NCBI GenBank assembly: GCA_037176885.1
Contig: JAWWNJ010000284.1
Span: forward strand, 34,413 to 98,412
DNA length: 64,000 bases
Origin: Favolaschia claudopus
Lineage: Eukaryota > Basidiomycota > Agaricomycetes > Agaricales > Mycenaceae
Reading direction: 5' to 3'
The position numbers and the translations under genes are program-made. The stretch's first letter is position 1. Each line of letters begins with the position of its first letter. Shown here one piece after another: positions 43,794-54,899 of this stretch. The notes below the pieces were generated by a model, which was not told the origin of the DNA, did not search any database, and was given only the letters and a program-made list of their open reading frames with translations.

Positions 43794-46700
43794 ATGGCTG
43801 ATCTCTACGTCCCCGGATCTGGTGTAAAAGTGAATGCCGACCCAGACTTCTATCGCCTATGCAGTGTGCTCACTTTATCAATAGTCTGCGAAGCGAAGGA
43901 GGGTGTCTTCGGTGGCAGATTTTTTGGATCTTGCTGCTGAAGAGGATCGAGGAGAAGAGGATGAAGACTCTGAGGATGAGGATGGTGAGGTTTCTCGCTG
44001 ATCAGAATTTTCGTCTTTAACGTGAATAGCAGCATTCGCCCTATCTTCATTTCTAGACCCGTCCGACGACGAAGACACGGGGGCCCCTGAAACACTCCCT
44101 CCACGTCTGACAACTTCCGCTCTGCCGCAAGAGGATGCAGAAGAACTTGCGAGGAAGATAAAGGATCGATATTCGCGTCGCCGGATGTCTGAATGTGGTG
44201 CCGTACCTCAGGGAGGTGAGGACGAGGGGTCCTCGCGCTCTATATTTCGCTGGATGCACACGGTGGAACATACCACGAACACTACAAAGACTCCTATTTG
44301 GACTGTTAAAGCAACGGTATGTAGTCCTGCTGCGTGTCATTTGTCTATTTTCTGAATTTATGGTGTCAGAGAGGTCGAGAGTGGGATGTTGTCTGTACAA
44401 TCTTCAAAATCGCCGCATGCTTTCCTGCCGACGGCAAAATTCTCTCAGTGTCTGCCAGTCCCGCCTCTCCCGGACACGTATATATCGAGTGTGTGTCACC
44501 AGTCATTGTGGGGAATTTGTTGCGTCGAGTCGCGTTTACGCGACGGACCGTTCTTCCGAGGTCGATCACTGCTCTCGATCTGAAGTCGGTCCTAGTCTTG
44601 CCTGCTCCTACCATGAAGCCGGGCACTTGGGTTCGTGTGCGTTCGAATAACGTGTATCACCTTGACCTCGCATGGGTTTACGATTATAATCCGGTCACGT
44701 CCGATGCCTTGATTTATCTCGTGCCGCGCTGGTCTGGCAAGCAACGCCGCCACCGCTCCCCGCTCAGGCTGGTCGCTGGCGAGATCTTGGAGTCAGACGT
44801 TTCCTGCGAGAACGAACCGCGTCAGTCTTCCCTCGGTGTGAGGCAAGATATCAAGCGAAGTCGAGCCGATACAAGAACGGGCACTCGCCAAGCTCTGCTC
44901 TCTGAGCATGTGGACGGCACTCTTGACGCGACGTGTCCATACGAGCTCGACGGGTCTTTATACCGCTTTGGCTTTCTCGTTCGGCGAGAGCCTTTCATAG
45001 ACCTCATTGTTCATCGTGTGCAGCCTGCCGAACAAGAGCTTGCTCTGTGGATGCAGAGTCCCGTGTATAATTTTGTCAAGAAATGTGCCGATCTCGAGCA
45101 AGTAGATCTTGAGGTCGTAAACATGAGCGAGCTCCTTACTAGCAGCTGTGATATGCAAAGATCTCTTCGGTGGAATCGTCTGGCGCTTAGAATTGGGGAT
45201 CGTGTCAGATTGCCAGAGGGCGATGATTTGGGTCCCGTGGGTTGGGTCACTTCGGTGACCGCGGAGCATGTGCAAGTCGAGATGTATGATGACGCGCGAG
45301 AGGGGACCTTCATCTCCGCCAGCTGGCCTACAGAAGCAGTTGTTGGTGACTTCCGCGTTGGAGATTATGTTGAGGTGATCACAGGACGATGGGTTGGTTT
45401 GAGGGCGTGGATTGTTCAAGTTGAATGGAGTCGGCGCGAGATTCAGTTGATGAACCAAACTTACGTCGAGGAAGGTGTTCGCTTGCTAGACGACGGGCAG
45501 GTAACTATTCCATTTAACTCGGTCTTTATTCAATCTCATCTTCTTGGGATGTTCAACAGTCAGATATTCCATATGCCGATGTTCTTGGTGCGGTAGGCGA
45601 CGAAGGGACCGCAGGTTCTATCGCTTCTCTTGTTCGCGTTAGTCTGTTCAATCTGGCTTTACTCATACTCGACGTTGACCGCCAATCAGAAAGGTGATCT
45701 AAAAGTCGTCGTTCGGCCCGCGCTCGCCGAAGTGAGGGTATTCTTCGAGGTCTCGTTTAAATACAAGTACTGACATGCCGATAGCTTATTTTACCATGGT
45801 CTTTTGTTCGCGTGGCGTCGTCAGAAACCGGGCTTTCGTCGACAGGCGGGCTTTCTGCGCAAAAAAACCCCGCTCCGCCTGCCGCTGAAGGGCCGCGAAG
45901 ACACGTCGTTCCAGATCCTTTCTCTCAGATGGAAGTGCAAGCGTTTGAACGAAATATCGGGACTTTCTATGGCATGGTCGTCGGGACCAGTGCTGATCGT
46001 AAAAAGGTGTCAATTAGAACGGAGGGGAGAGCTGTCAACACCGTCGAGCTGATATCTGTCTGCGATGTAAAGGAACGTCAGTGAGTCATGGCTCTATTAT
46101 CCACTGGTTATTTGTGCTGTGCTCACAGAGTCCAAAGCACGGGGTTGTCTTTGACTGATTACCGCAATGCGTCCGCAGAACAGATCAGGGAGTTGCGAAC
46201 CGCGCAAGATAAATCTCGGTTGATCGCAGCTGCTGTGTCCGAGGGCCCAGAATTCTCGCCGGAAGATCTTCCCGGAGCAGCGGACGCGTGGCCAGAGGCG
46301 TTTGGAGGGGCTGTTCACGCAGCATCTCAATCGCTTGCGCCCGCGGCTTCTTCGCAGTCCTCGTCTGAACCGCCTTCCAATTGGCTTCTGCAGACTGCTC
46401 TGGAGAACAGCTGTCTAGACGTTGTGGTGAGAGGAGCAAGCACCTCGTCTACTAAGCCTTATAACGATGTGGTCGGGGTCATCCGAAGCATGCCCAAAGT
46501 AAAGCGGAACGATCGCGGCTCTGTCAAAGTTCGATTTGGGCGTGTGATTTGCACCGACAAATGGATTCCCGTGAAAAACCTTTTTCCTCTCACAACCACC
46601 GAGTTCGAGGGAGTGACATCTCGTGCGTTGGCTAGGCCTATCCTGGATGTGATAGGCGTTAATGTCGTAGTCATCGGCCCCGACACGGAAGGGCGGTGCG

Positions 46701-46813
46701 ACTTTGTGGGGAGCACTGGGATCACGTCGTCGCACGGCAAGGTGAACATTGATGGTGCTCTGATCCTGTTTCCGGTTACCTCGCTTTGTCGCTCTGATCC
46801 GATTGCAAGATAG
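43794..46813 (+). CDS. Spt5-like transcription elongation factor (NGN and KOW domains)
   Basis: Eight exons join in phase (43794-43821, 43919-43984, 44057-44316, 44370-45500, 45560-45637, 45690-45749, 45785-46080, 46129-46813) to 867 residues. Layout matches Spt5: short acidic N terminus (DFLDLAAEEDRGEEDEDSE); NGN domain starting IWTVKATRGREWDVVC (about 112-195); a first KOW at about 203 (GTWVRVRSNNVYHLDLAWVY ending LIYLVPRW, compare the Spt5 LIPRID); KOW-like segments LRIGDRVRLPEGDDL (about 391) and FRVGDYVEVITGRWVGL (about 446); and weaker KOW-like segments near the end. Spt5 pairs with Spt4 and clamps RNA polymerase II. No CTR phospho-repeats were seen. It is probably a diverged captured paralog rather than the housekeeping gene. 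Confidence 0.82.
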
Positions 46814-46927
46814 TCGCGTGCTCATGTACGATTTACTTCCGTAATTCGAAGAATACATTGCTAGATCCCCTTTTGTGTGATTCGGACTAGCGCGTCCCTG
46901 TAACGTTTGGACTCCGCATCGGCGTCT

Positions 46928-46933
46928 TATAAG
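46928..46933 (+). promoter_or_regulatory. TATA box
   Basis: TATAAG within CTTATAAGCA, 36 bp before the ATG at 46964. Confidence 0.5.
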
Positions 46934-46963
46934 CAGGAGTCGCAGATTTGCCTACGCGCTGAC

Positions 46964-49273
46964 ATGGCTGATGATCTCCACTTCCGTTATACTAGCTTGT
47001 CTCCCAGTGATTTCTTCCCTCCCCCTCCACCCCCGTCTCCAGGTAAGTCGTTTTTCCTTTCTTTAACATGCCGCTCCATTGCTGACTTTGATATTTTTCT
47101 TGTCCTCAGATTATTGCTCAGCATGCATTCGTTCTGTGCATAACGACTTCGCTCTCGAAGATAACGAGCCGCATTCCTTTTTCAGTTCCGATGGCCGAAG
47201 TACGCAGGATTCCCTTTTCTTTCGCGGTGTTGACGTCGTCCACGCTCCTAGTTTTGCGATGCAACGGTCCCCGCGATTTCGGGGAAATTGAGTTGGAAGA
47301 CGGAAGTCCGGGCTTACAAGGTGTGCAACGTCTGTCCATGCGTCTGTAACGACCCTGCATTCGTCATTTACGCCTTGTCCGAGTCAGGCGTTTTGCCGGC
47401 AGAGAAGCCCCGCCTAAGTACGTGCTGTCTTCCTTGCTGTGACTTGATGTCTCAGTACTCCGTTCATTTAGTTCACTCTCCGCTGCCCGTTCCTTCTTTC
47501 GAGCACACTGTCCCTCCTGCATTGAGCGACATGTTGGTAGAAGATGTAGATGGCAACTGTGTTCATCCCAACGAGCTGCAGCTTTCATTTGACGGCAGTG
47601 CGCTATTCCGATTCTATATCCATTCCGTCGTGTTTACTTTGTCGATCAACAGAATGCTTCTCTTCTGCTCATGTCGCGCATGACAGTGCCCCAGAGCGCT
47701 CTCCTGTCGGGTCCGAATTGACAACCCGCAGCAGTACCTCCAGTCTATTCGGATCTGAAGACGATACGAGGGAACGCGAGACGCTTGATGAAGGTTTGCA
47801 TTCATGTTTGTTGCTCCACTGCATACCTGTAGCTCGACGCGCAGATCTCGTCCATAACCCTGAAACTCGATATACTGCGTGCATATTGCATCGCATGCGA
47901 GTCGGAAACGCGGATATCGTAAGCATCGATCCCATGCGTGAGTGGCGTCTCTCGCAGTTCCTTCGCCCGCTCAAGTCCAAACAGTCCCCGATCGGTTCAC
48001 GTCGGAACTTAGAAATCGCATTATTTCGGCTTTTCAGTTTGGCGGCGTGCCTGACTACGACACGTTCAAAGCCATCCTTTACGCTCCGATCATCGTGCAG
48101 GCTTTTTTTCCTGTTGAGAGCTCCGGGGTGAGCAGTGGTGAGTACACTGTCTGTCACGAGGGAGAGCGAATTTCACTCTGGTCTGTTCCCTGCAGTTTTG
48201 GCCACGGACAATCTAGAGCTCGGTCACGTCGAAGAGCAAGAGCAGGTTCACTCGTCGAACGGTGAGTTTTTTGAAGTTGTGGTGGATGGTTTTTTTTTTG
48301 ATCCGGGACTGGTACCTCAGAGCGGGATTTCATGTCCGACATAGTCCTTGACGGCGACTTTGAGGCAAACACGCAGGTGGAGGGGGGCGGGGGCACAGCT
48401 GTCAGTGTAACATCTGACTCTCTGGATCGACCTGTTGTATATTATGGTGAATAGTGATTATATAGTGGAGAATCTGTGTTGACTTTACGCAGAAGATTAT
48501 GGTGAGGACCTGCTTTCCCGAAGGATGGATACAGGTGAAAGATCGATACGAGTTCTGTTTTCCTCGAGATCTTTCTTATTCTTTTCCTTAGCCTCGCCGC
48601 GGGCCTCGCGAAAGACGAAGAAATCTGGTCCCGCAAAAGATGGAAAGATTACCAGTTTTTTCGGTCGTGTTCGTCAGCGGCGTGCAAGGGTTGCATTGGT
48701 CCGGCGCCTTCGAAACCCGGCCCGTTCCTCCCCTCTGTCCGGCCCACCGGGGTCCTCCCTCGCCTCTGCTAGTAGCTACGATCCACGCGTCCATCGACCC
48801 GAGGTCATGCCTATGGTCGTCCCTCGCGTACCACGTGTCCCGGGGTCCAAAAGCTATTCCGCCGGCAACCGAATCGCGCGCGCATCGACGGTTACGCGTT
48901 GAGGATCTTTACGTTGGATACGTGAGAAGTGCACCTGTTGTCGCTCCTCGTCGAGCTAGTGATCAGTGCCCTGTGTGTAGACAGTTAATTTCCCATCCAG
49001 TGCGGTAGGATTTCTCTTTTCTGTACATCCCGCGACAGACGTTCAACATTTCTGTGTAGACTCTGCTGTGGACACGAGACATGCTACGTCTGTATTCGGG
49101 TGCATTTCGAGCATAAATGGGAATGCCCGTCTGTCGAACAACCGTTCACGAACCTCCTGTTTCAGCGGTATCTCATGAACGGGCAATTCGCGTCGAGTAT
49201 GGGCAATTGGGACCTTACGAGGGTGAACTTTAGCTGGGTGGGATTGGAATGGCCTGTGCAGACGTCGACTTAG
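46964..49273 (+). CDS. RING-like zinc-finger protein, multi-exon
   Basis: Starts MADDLHFRYTSL with a proline run. Many short exons then follow; the joins at 47041, 48138-48195, 48262-48319, 48431-48490 and 48532-48596 are clean, but those at about 47650-47960 and 48790-48900 are not resolved, so the exact protein is uncertain. A basic segment (RKTKKSGPAKDGKITSFFGR) carries a PCNA-box-like ITSFF lacking the usual Gln. The last exons encode a RING-type finger: CPVC, then CCGHETCYVC, then WECPSV. The eighth ligand expected in CPxC is Val. Ubiquitin E3 activity is possible but needs that ligand elsewhere. A two-gene arrangement is possible. Confidence 0.5.
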
Positions 49274-49471
49274 AACTTGGATGAGTTGAACTTAGTGTTT
49301 TTTTCTTTCTTTTTGTTTCGTACCGCAATCAAATGATTGCGTTATTTATACCGAGATCTCGACGTGGTCCTTGTCCCATTCGCTGGGCGCTTTACTGTCG
49401 AATATGGACGAGCAATGTGGGAGACAGAGGCTGTACAAACTTCGATTATATAATAATGATGGGCAGTTATC

Positions 49472-49479
49472 TATAAAAG
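49472..49479 (+). promoter_or_regulatory. TATA box
   Basis: TATAAAAG, 58 bp before the ATG at 49530. Confidence 0.6.
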
Positions 49480-49529
49480 ACGATTTCCTGATGGTGTAGG
49501 TATATAGCGAACCTCTCACTCTTCCACTC

Positions 49530-50690
49530 ATGTTACCCAGAATCGTTTCCAGAGCCAAGAAACTTTTGACTGGTCAGCAGCTCGTACAACCAAGCCAGGC
49601 TGTTCCGCACCTCATGGCGGAGGTCGAGGACTTCTCTGTCGAGCTTGTGAGCCGTAAGGTAAGTGCAGTCTGCTATTTTGTTCTGGTCGTCGTTGGCTCA
49701 TTGTTCTTTCCTCTCTTCTCCTTTGACGGTGTAGGGATACGAAGCGAAAGTCGACGGATGCTTCTTCGCCACCGATGTCCATCTTCCCATTCTTGTGCCT
49801 ACCCCGTTCAATGTCGGGACCGACTTCGCTCACGCGACCATATACGATCTCTACGTGAACGCGTTTGTCGCGTATGCTGGGCTCGCTCATGCCGTCGACA
49901 TGTCCCGTGGAATGCGTACCGTGGAAGGCTACCGTGGCCTCGTCCTCGACAACCCTTACACGATCTTCTTCACCCCCCAGAACGTCGATGAGCCTCTCAA
50001 TATGAGCGTCGCCACCGACAAAGGCAGAACGGTCTGGCGCGGGCAACATTCTTGTAGTCAAGCACGAAGCAGACACAGACAAGCCTTTGAACATTACACA
50101 GGACGAGGCCGCCAGAATTACGCTTATTGTTCGAAAGTCGGTTTCTTTCACTTGTTATCTTCGCTATCTCTGACTAAATCGTGTTCTTTACAGGCAGTTG
50201 GATCATGGGTGGTTAGTTTAGATGTTAGTGGAATAAGGGGCTTGTATTTACTACTTGACAAATTGTGTTCTCGTTTCCAAGCTGTGGACGACAAGCTCGC
50301 CATTTTTTTTTTGTCGCTTTGCTTTTCTCTCTTCTTTACTCCCTGCACTGAATCAATCACAAGTCGTCACCCCTCACAATTTGGACCCTGCACCGGCGTC
50401 CTATACTCATGTCGGTTACACTGCGTCGGTGTTAGCCGCCGGTCATACGTGCCTTGGCGCTGCCTGTGCGGTTCTCGGTGCGGCGCAGCGTGGACATCAG
50501 TTTGATCTTTTCCATCAGTTTGAGGTCTGATATATATTCATTTCACTGCTTCAGACTTTGCCCGTTGACTGTGCAACAAGAACCTGATGTAGTGCCGTTC
50601 GGCTGGGGTCAAGCACATGCACGTACCTACATGGGGTTTTCCACGGTATGCTTGTCCTGTTTCGTGACCGTTCGCTTACCATATTTTGGT
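49530..50690 (+). CDS. Unrecognised multi-exon protein, possibly frameshifted
   Basis: The TATA box and ATG at 49530 give MLPRIVSRAKKLLTG. An intron at 49659-49734 leads to a well-formed exon (YEAKVDGCFFATDVHLPILV ... DLYVNAFVAYAGLA). Near 50035 the protein-like frame shifts by one base to GNILVVKHEADTDKPLNITQ, with no workable intron, which suggests a 1-nt indel. Further coding-like sequence (50340-50520, HVGYTASVLAAGHTCLGAAC; 50555-50650, DVVPFGWGQAHARTYMGF) probably belongs to the same gene, but its joins were not resolved. No family recognised. Confidence 0.45.
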
Positions 50691-50699
50691 TAGTTCTAG

Positions 50700-51490
50700 T
50701 TAGGGCGCTATTTTTTTTGGGTTGGCTTGTGAATTTCGTTGGTGTCTTTCATGTCGATGGGATGTGACATGTAAGCGATAATGCATGTAACCCTTTTCTC
50801 TGTTTTTACCCTCGTAGCGGTATCATCGTATCCTCTCGCTGGATTCGATGGCCCTATTTCCTCCCTTTTTGTGGTGGTGCCTGCACTCTATAGCGCAGCG
50901 CCTAAGTGTGGTGTTTGGGCAGAATTCTGAGTTCTCGTCCGTGTGGCTGAAATCAGTCACGCTCTACGGCGACGAGTTGGGGCGGTCGGTAGCTTTAGCG
51001 AGCAGGCTCGGCGTGTGATTCTTCCCCTGCAGGGTCCAAATATTAGCCGCGCGAGGACGGCGGAATTCGATTGAATGTGTACTTGGCCTAAGGGGGGCTG
51101 TCGGTGGAAACGAGGAGTCGGATGTTGTGTTGCGGCCCGCATGTCTGACGCTTCGCGCCATCTTTCCGGTTGCGAACTAATTGGAGTGTGTCCTATCTCA
51201 TTGCGTGCGTGTAGGGTCGCGGTGCACCCGAACCTCGGTCGCCGATCTTTCGGGAGCCGGGACTTCGCGACTGTGACTCGCGTCTGATTCATTGCCCCGC
51301 GTCTTCGTTTTGATTGAGTTTCGCGTCGAATACATCGCTGCGCAAGTTGCCTTCTATGAGTCGGATACATCCGGGAAAAAAAATGTATAATCTGATTCGT
51401 GCCCAGAATGCACAGTCTTGACATCTGGTTTGTCGACTTATGGCTTTCGGAATTTTTGTTTACGGTGTTTATTCTTACTGGTGCGATGCC
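50700..51490. other. Intergenic spacer
   Basis: No gene supported on the plus strand. A 155-codon minus frame (50957-51424) is compositionally a shadow and has no TATA box or splice sites. Confidence 0.45.
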
Positions 51491-51496
51491 GCGCCC

Positions 51497-51504
51497 TATA
51501 AAAG
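51497..51504 (+). promoter_or_regulatory. TATA box
   Basis: TATAAAAG, 30 bp before the ATG at 51527. It is the best-formed promoter in the window. Confidence 0.65.
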
Positions 51505-51526
51505 GGGAAACAATAACTAATCAAGC

Positions 51527-52874
51527 ATGTCTTTCGCAGGCTTCAAACGCCGTCGCAACCGCAAAAAAACCAACAAATCTTCTGCCTCGACTCATTCTGT
51601 TATGTCATCGGATTCCTCTAGCCTCTCGTCGCCTCCACCTTCTAAGCATTCGCGATCTGAGGATCTTGCGGTCCAGCAATCCGTCGCTCGGCGTTCGACT
51701 TTCGCTGCCATGTTCCCCGCTCTTTTCACCCTGCTCAACTGCTTCAACGTGATGGAGACCATACTCGGTTACGTCGATTTTCAGGATATGCTGGCATTTG
51801 GACAGTCGTAAGTCTGCCTTTCGAATATGATCAACGATGTAACCATGTTTATGCCCACTCCCGTTCAGAAATAAGGCTTTCCAGGAAATTAGTCGTCGTT
51901 TTTTTCGGACTCGTGTCGATCGTCAGATTTCGACTTTCTTGTCCAGCGCGCCCCTGAACAGCTCCGAGTTCAGTATTGCGCTTCAGCGGTTCTGGGACCT
52001 CATGGATCGATCGCATTCCGCCGTTCATGGTTCACTCCTCCTCTATCTGGAGCGCTGCGAGGAAGCGGTCAAGCCATGGATCCCCGCCAACCTGAATATC
52101 GCGATCCCAGGCGGCGCCCTCTTCCCGTGGATCCGATACCTGCATAATTTGAGTGCAGGCGATATGGGGTTCCGAGAGCTAGAAGTCGATGCGTGTCTGC
52201 AGGTGCATATCGCGTCCAGGTATCGGTTTGAGCTTGTTCCCGTGAGTACATTTCGTTCTGTGTTTTTCTGGTCTGTGTCGACCTTTTCTTCTGTTAGGGG
52301 CGCCATATAATCCTCACTCAGACTCAAGGACCTAGCATCGCTGAAGCCATTGTCGTCTCGCCCCATACTGCTAATATCCAGTTCCTTACCAGAGACTTTT
52401 TGGTCATGTATTACCCGAGAAAGGCTTTTGACGGGAGTGCCATCGATAGTTGGTATTATCCGCCAATCCAGGCGAGTCAGGATCTAGAGCGTCGAGGAAT
52501 TCGCAAATCTATAGACAACAGCAGCTGGCTTACCGGGTGTGGAGCCGCTTGTCCTATTCTTTGGAGACACTTCTCGCGTGATCGTGATTCGCTGGTCCTG
52601 CGCGTTGGATCCGACTCAGCTGTCCTCGACCCCGTTATCATGTCTTCGAAGATGAAATGGCGACTCGGTGACACTTGCTATAACAGCGAATGCAAGAATT
52701 ATGCAACTCATTACTATCCGTTCATGCCTGTGCGTTTTGTTGTTGTTCCTTGTTCTTGCTGAGTCAACGCTAACTCGGTGTTTGTAGCGAATTCGGCGTC
52801 GTGCTGCCTTCCACATAATGGCGAGTGTCGACAGCTTATTATTTTGCCCTCTGACTCCTTTTTACTCTCAGTAA
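51527..52874 (+). CDS. F-box-like protein with nucleotidyltransferase-fold-like domain
   Basis: Exons 51527-51807, 51869-52241, 52298-52729 and 52788-52874 join in phase to 390 residues. A basic, Ser-rich leader (KRRRNRKKTNKSS) is followed by an F-box-like segment (LNCFNVMETILGYVDFQDML then FGQSNKAFQEISRRFF). The next part has SAVHGSLLLYLERC ... WIPANLNIAIP. This resembles the GS ... DLD core of nucleotidyltransferase-like proteins abundant in Agaricomycetes, but here both acidic positions are Asn, so catalysis is unlikely. The Cys-containing end (CYNSECKNYATHYY) may bind metal. Related in architecture to the genes at 54.9 and 56.6 kb. Confidence 0.65.
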
Positions 52875-52939
52875 ACGGAACGGGTCTTGTTCTGAGGCGC
52901 TTGACACGTTGATGTCGGCAGTTACATTGATCGAGCGGG

Positions 52940-52942
<3 letters not shown>

Positions 52943-52970
<28 letters not shown>
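52943..52970 (+). repeat. 28-nt poly-G tract
   Basis: An unbroken run of 28 G, preceded by GGGGGA, 68 bp after the stop of the F-box-like gene. Such runs form G-quadruplexes and are prone to length error in sequencing. Confidence 0.9.
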
Positions 52971-53380
52971 TTTGGTTTTTGGTTTCCTTGTTCTTACCCC
53001 GATGCTACTCTGTCTTTCTACGACTTTTTTTTTCGGACTCGCGTGTCGTCCTTGAAATATCTTAACTTGTGGTGCTGCATAATTGCGTGCTTGATTTATG
53101 CCATGACCTCCACTTATTGAACGTCCGTGAGGGCAATGGGTGTCACTGTTACAGCCGGCTCGCGAAGCCATGTCACATCAATGATGTATCACCAGTCACG
53201 TGATCGTGACTGCGGGCTCAGTCTTTAGTTTCCAACGAGCCACCATCCAACAACTGGGATGATCTGCTTTGAAACTGTATTTTGGCGATCATACTACTCT
53301 TTGGCCTGCGGAACATGAACTTGCGCAATGAGTCACATTGCCTCTCCCGAGTCATCATAACTGCGGGTATTGTTTTGGAT

Positions 53381-53388
53381 TTTAAATA
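53381..53388 (+). promoter_or_regulatory. TATA-like box
   Basis: TTTAAATA, 57 bp upstream of the ATG at 53445. Confidence 0.4.
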
Positions 53389-53444
53389 CGGCTCACGAGA
53401 AGTTAAGAGCTCGTTGTCTCTTCGACCGTACACCACTGTAACTC

Positions 53445-54633
53445 ATGGTTATTGAAGGTATTATGTGTCCGTCTTCTATTGTGCTGTGCTCATTCGCTAG
53501 TAGATCCCATATTGGCACCGAATCCCGGTCGCTTCTCGTTATTTCCCATCACTTATCCCCAGGTATGTCTTCTTGTTTGTGTTCCCCGCCGTTAATGTGC
53601 ACTCATGCGTCTGGTCGTAGATATGGATGATGTAATAAGAAAGCTGTTGCCTGTTTTTGGACCGCGGAAGAGTTAGATCTGGCGCACGATCTTGTTCATT
53701 GGAAGTCGAGCCTGTCCGACAATGAGCGGCACTTCATCACCACTGTTCTGGCGTTTTTCGCGACGGCGGGACGGGTGTAGTGAACGAGAATCTGGTTCAG
53801 CGTTTCGCCGATGAGGTGCAAATCCCAGAAGCACGCTGTTTCTACGGATTCCAGATTATGATAGAGAATATCCACTCGGAGACGTACTCGCTGCTAATCG
53901 ACGACTATATCGACGACCCCGAGCAGAAAGACCGTCTGTTTCGGTCGATCGAAACAGTCCCGTGCGTGCGTCAGAAAGCCAGCTGGATGATCAAATGGAT
54001 GGACGAAGAAAGGCCCTTTGCAGAACGCCTTGTAGCGTTCGCCGCCGTGGAGGGCATATTTTTTTCGGCTTCTTTCGCATCTATCTTTTGGCTCAAGAAG
54101 AGAGGGTTGATGCCAGGGCTCACTTTTTCGAACGAGCTTATTAGTCGGGACGAGGGCATGCACACCGATTTCGCGTGTCTGTTATTTTCGTTGTTGCAGA
54201 CGAAACCAGCCTCCGCAAGTGTAGAGGCTATCGTTCGGGAAGCAGTGTCTGTAGAGACCGATTTCGTCCACGGTACCTTGAATCGACTTTTTCTCCGTCG
54301 ACTTTCACTAACAATACACATGTAGAAGCGTTGCCCTTCCGACTCCTTGGCATCAATCCGGATTCTATGATTCAATACGTGCAATATGTGGCAGACAGGC
54401 TTCTGGATAGTTTCGGCGTGGCGAAAGTGTTCAATAGCGAAAATCCGTTTGACTTCATGGAATTGATCTCTTTGGAGGGGAAGACCAATTTCTTTGAAAA
54501 GCGGGTGTCGGAATACAGCAAAGTGCACATGCTCGGACGCGAGAACCGAGGGAACGTGTGAGTCCACTCCTCTCACTTACGAACCGAACGCCAATTGACA
54601 GCATCTGATAGAGTTTTGGATGCCGACTTCTGA
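53445..54633 (+). pseudogene. RNR2: Ribonucleotide reductase small subunit with two frameshift lesions
   Basis: Encodes the eukaryotic class Ia R2 subunit, which houses the diferric-tyrosyl cofactor for making deoxynucleotides. Exons 53445-53457, 53501-53572, 53621-54272, 54326-54559 and 54611-54633 follow clean introns. Recognisable blocks: WTAEELDL (Asp ligand), ENIHSETY (Glu, His and the radical Tyr), [28 protein letters not shown] (Glu, His) and a C-terminal VLDADF, the tail that docks on the large subunit. The third exon is broken twice: one extra base near 53634, and two extra bases within 53767-53780. The 45 codons between are out of frame. Either a recent pseudogene or base-calling errors; downstream of 53780 the frame is open and conserved. 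Confidence 0.85.
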
Positions 54634-54845
54634 CTGCGTAACTAGGGTCGTGCTGTAAGCGAATTAGTCGAGATCTCCATTAGAATCATGAGCGTTTCGG
54701 GTCTTGTACTAAAGGAGAGCATGCGGTCAATTGAGACGCGGTCGAGCTTCCGGGCGCAGCAGTATTCGCATATATTCCGTATTTTCTCTTGTGATATTCG
54801 GCCTGTGTCAAGCGTAGCAGATAGATCGGATCTGCGATCAGCTCC

Positions 54846-54853
54846 CATAAATA
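54846..54853 (+). promoter_or_regulatory. TATA-like box
   Basis: CATAAATA, 54 bp before the ATG at 54900. Confidence 0.45.
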
Positions 54854-54899
54854 TTTTCTACCTCTACTGCGACGATATACCTTCCTGAGACATCGAACT

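Larger units (their letters stand above)
38663..44520 (+). repeat. Tandem duplication, unit 2 (5858 bp)
   Basis: Second, apparently identical copy. It runs without interruption into the rest of the Spt5-like gene at 44521 (GGGAATTTGTT|GCGTCG). Unit 2 therefore contains the original 5' end of that gene, and unit 1 the extra one. Confidence 0.95.

Noticed and set aside
50957..51424. Minus-strand 155-codon frame in the 50.7-51.5 kb spacer
   Set aside because: Arg-rich shadow-type translation with no motif, in a region that otherwise serves as promoter for the gene at 51527.
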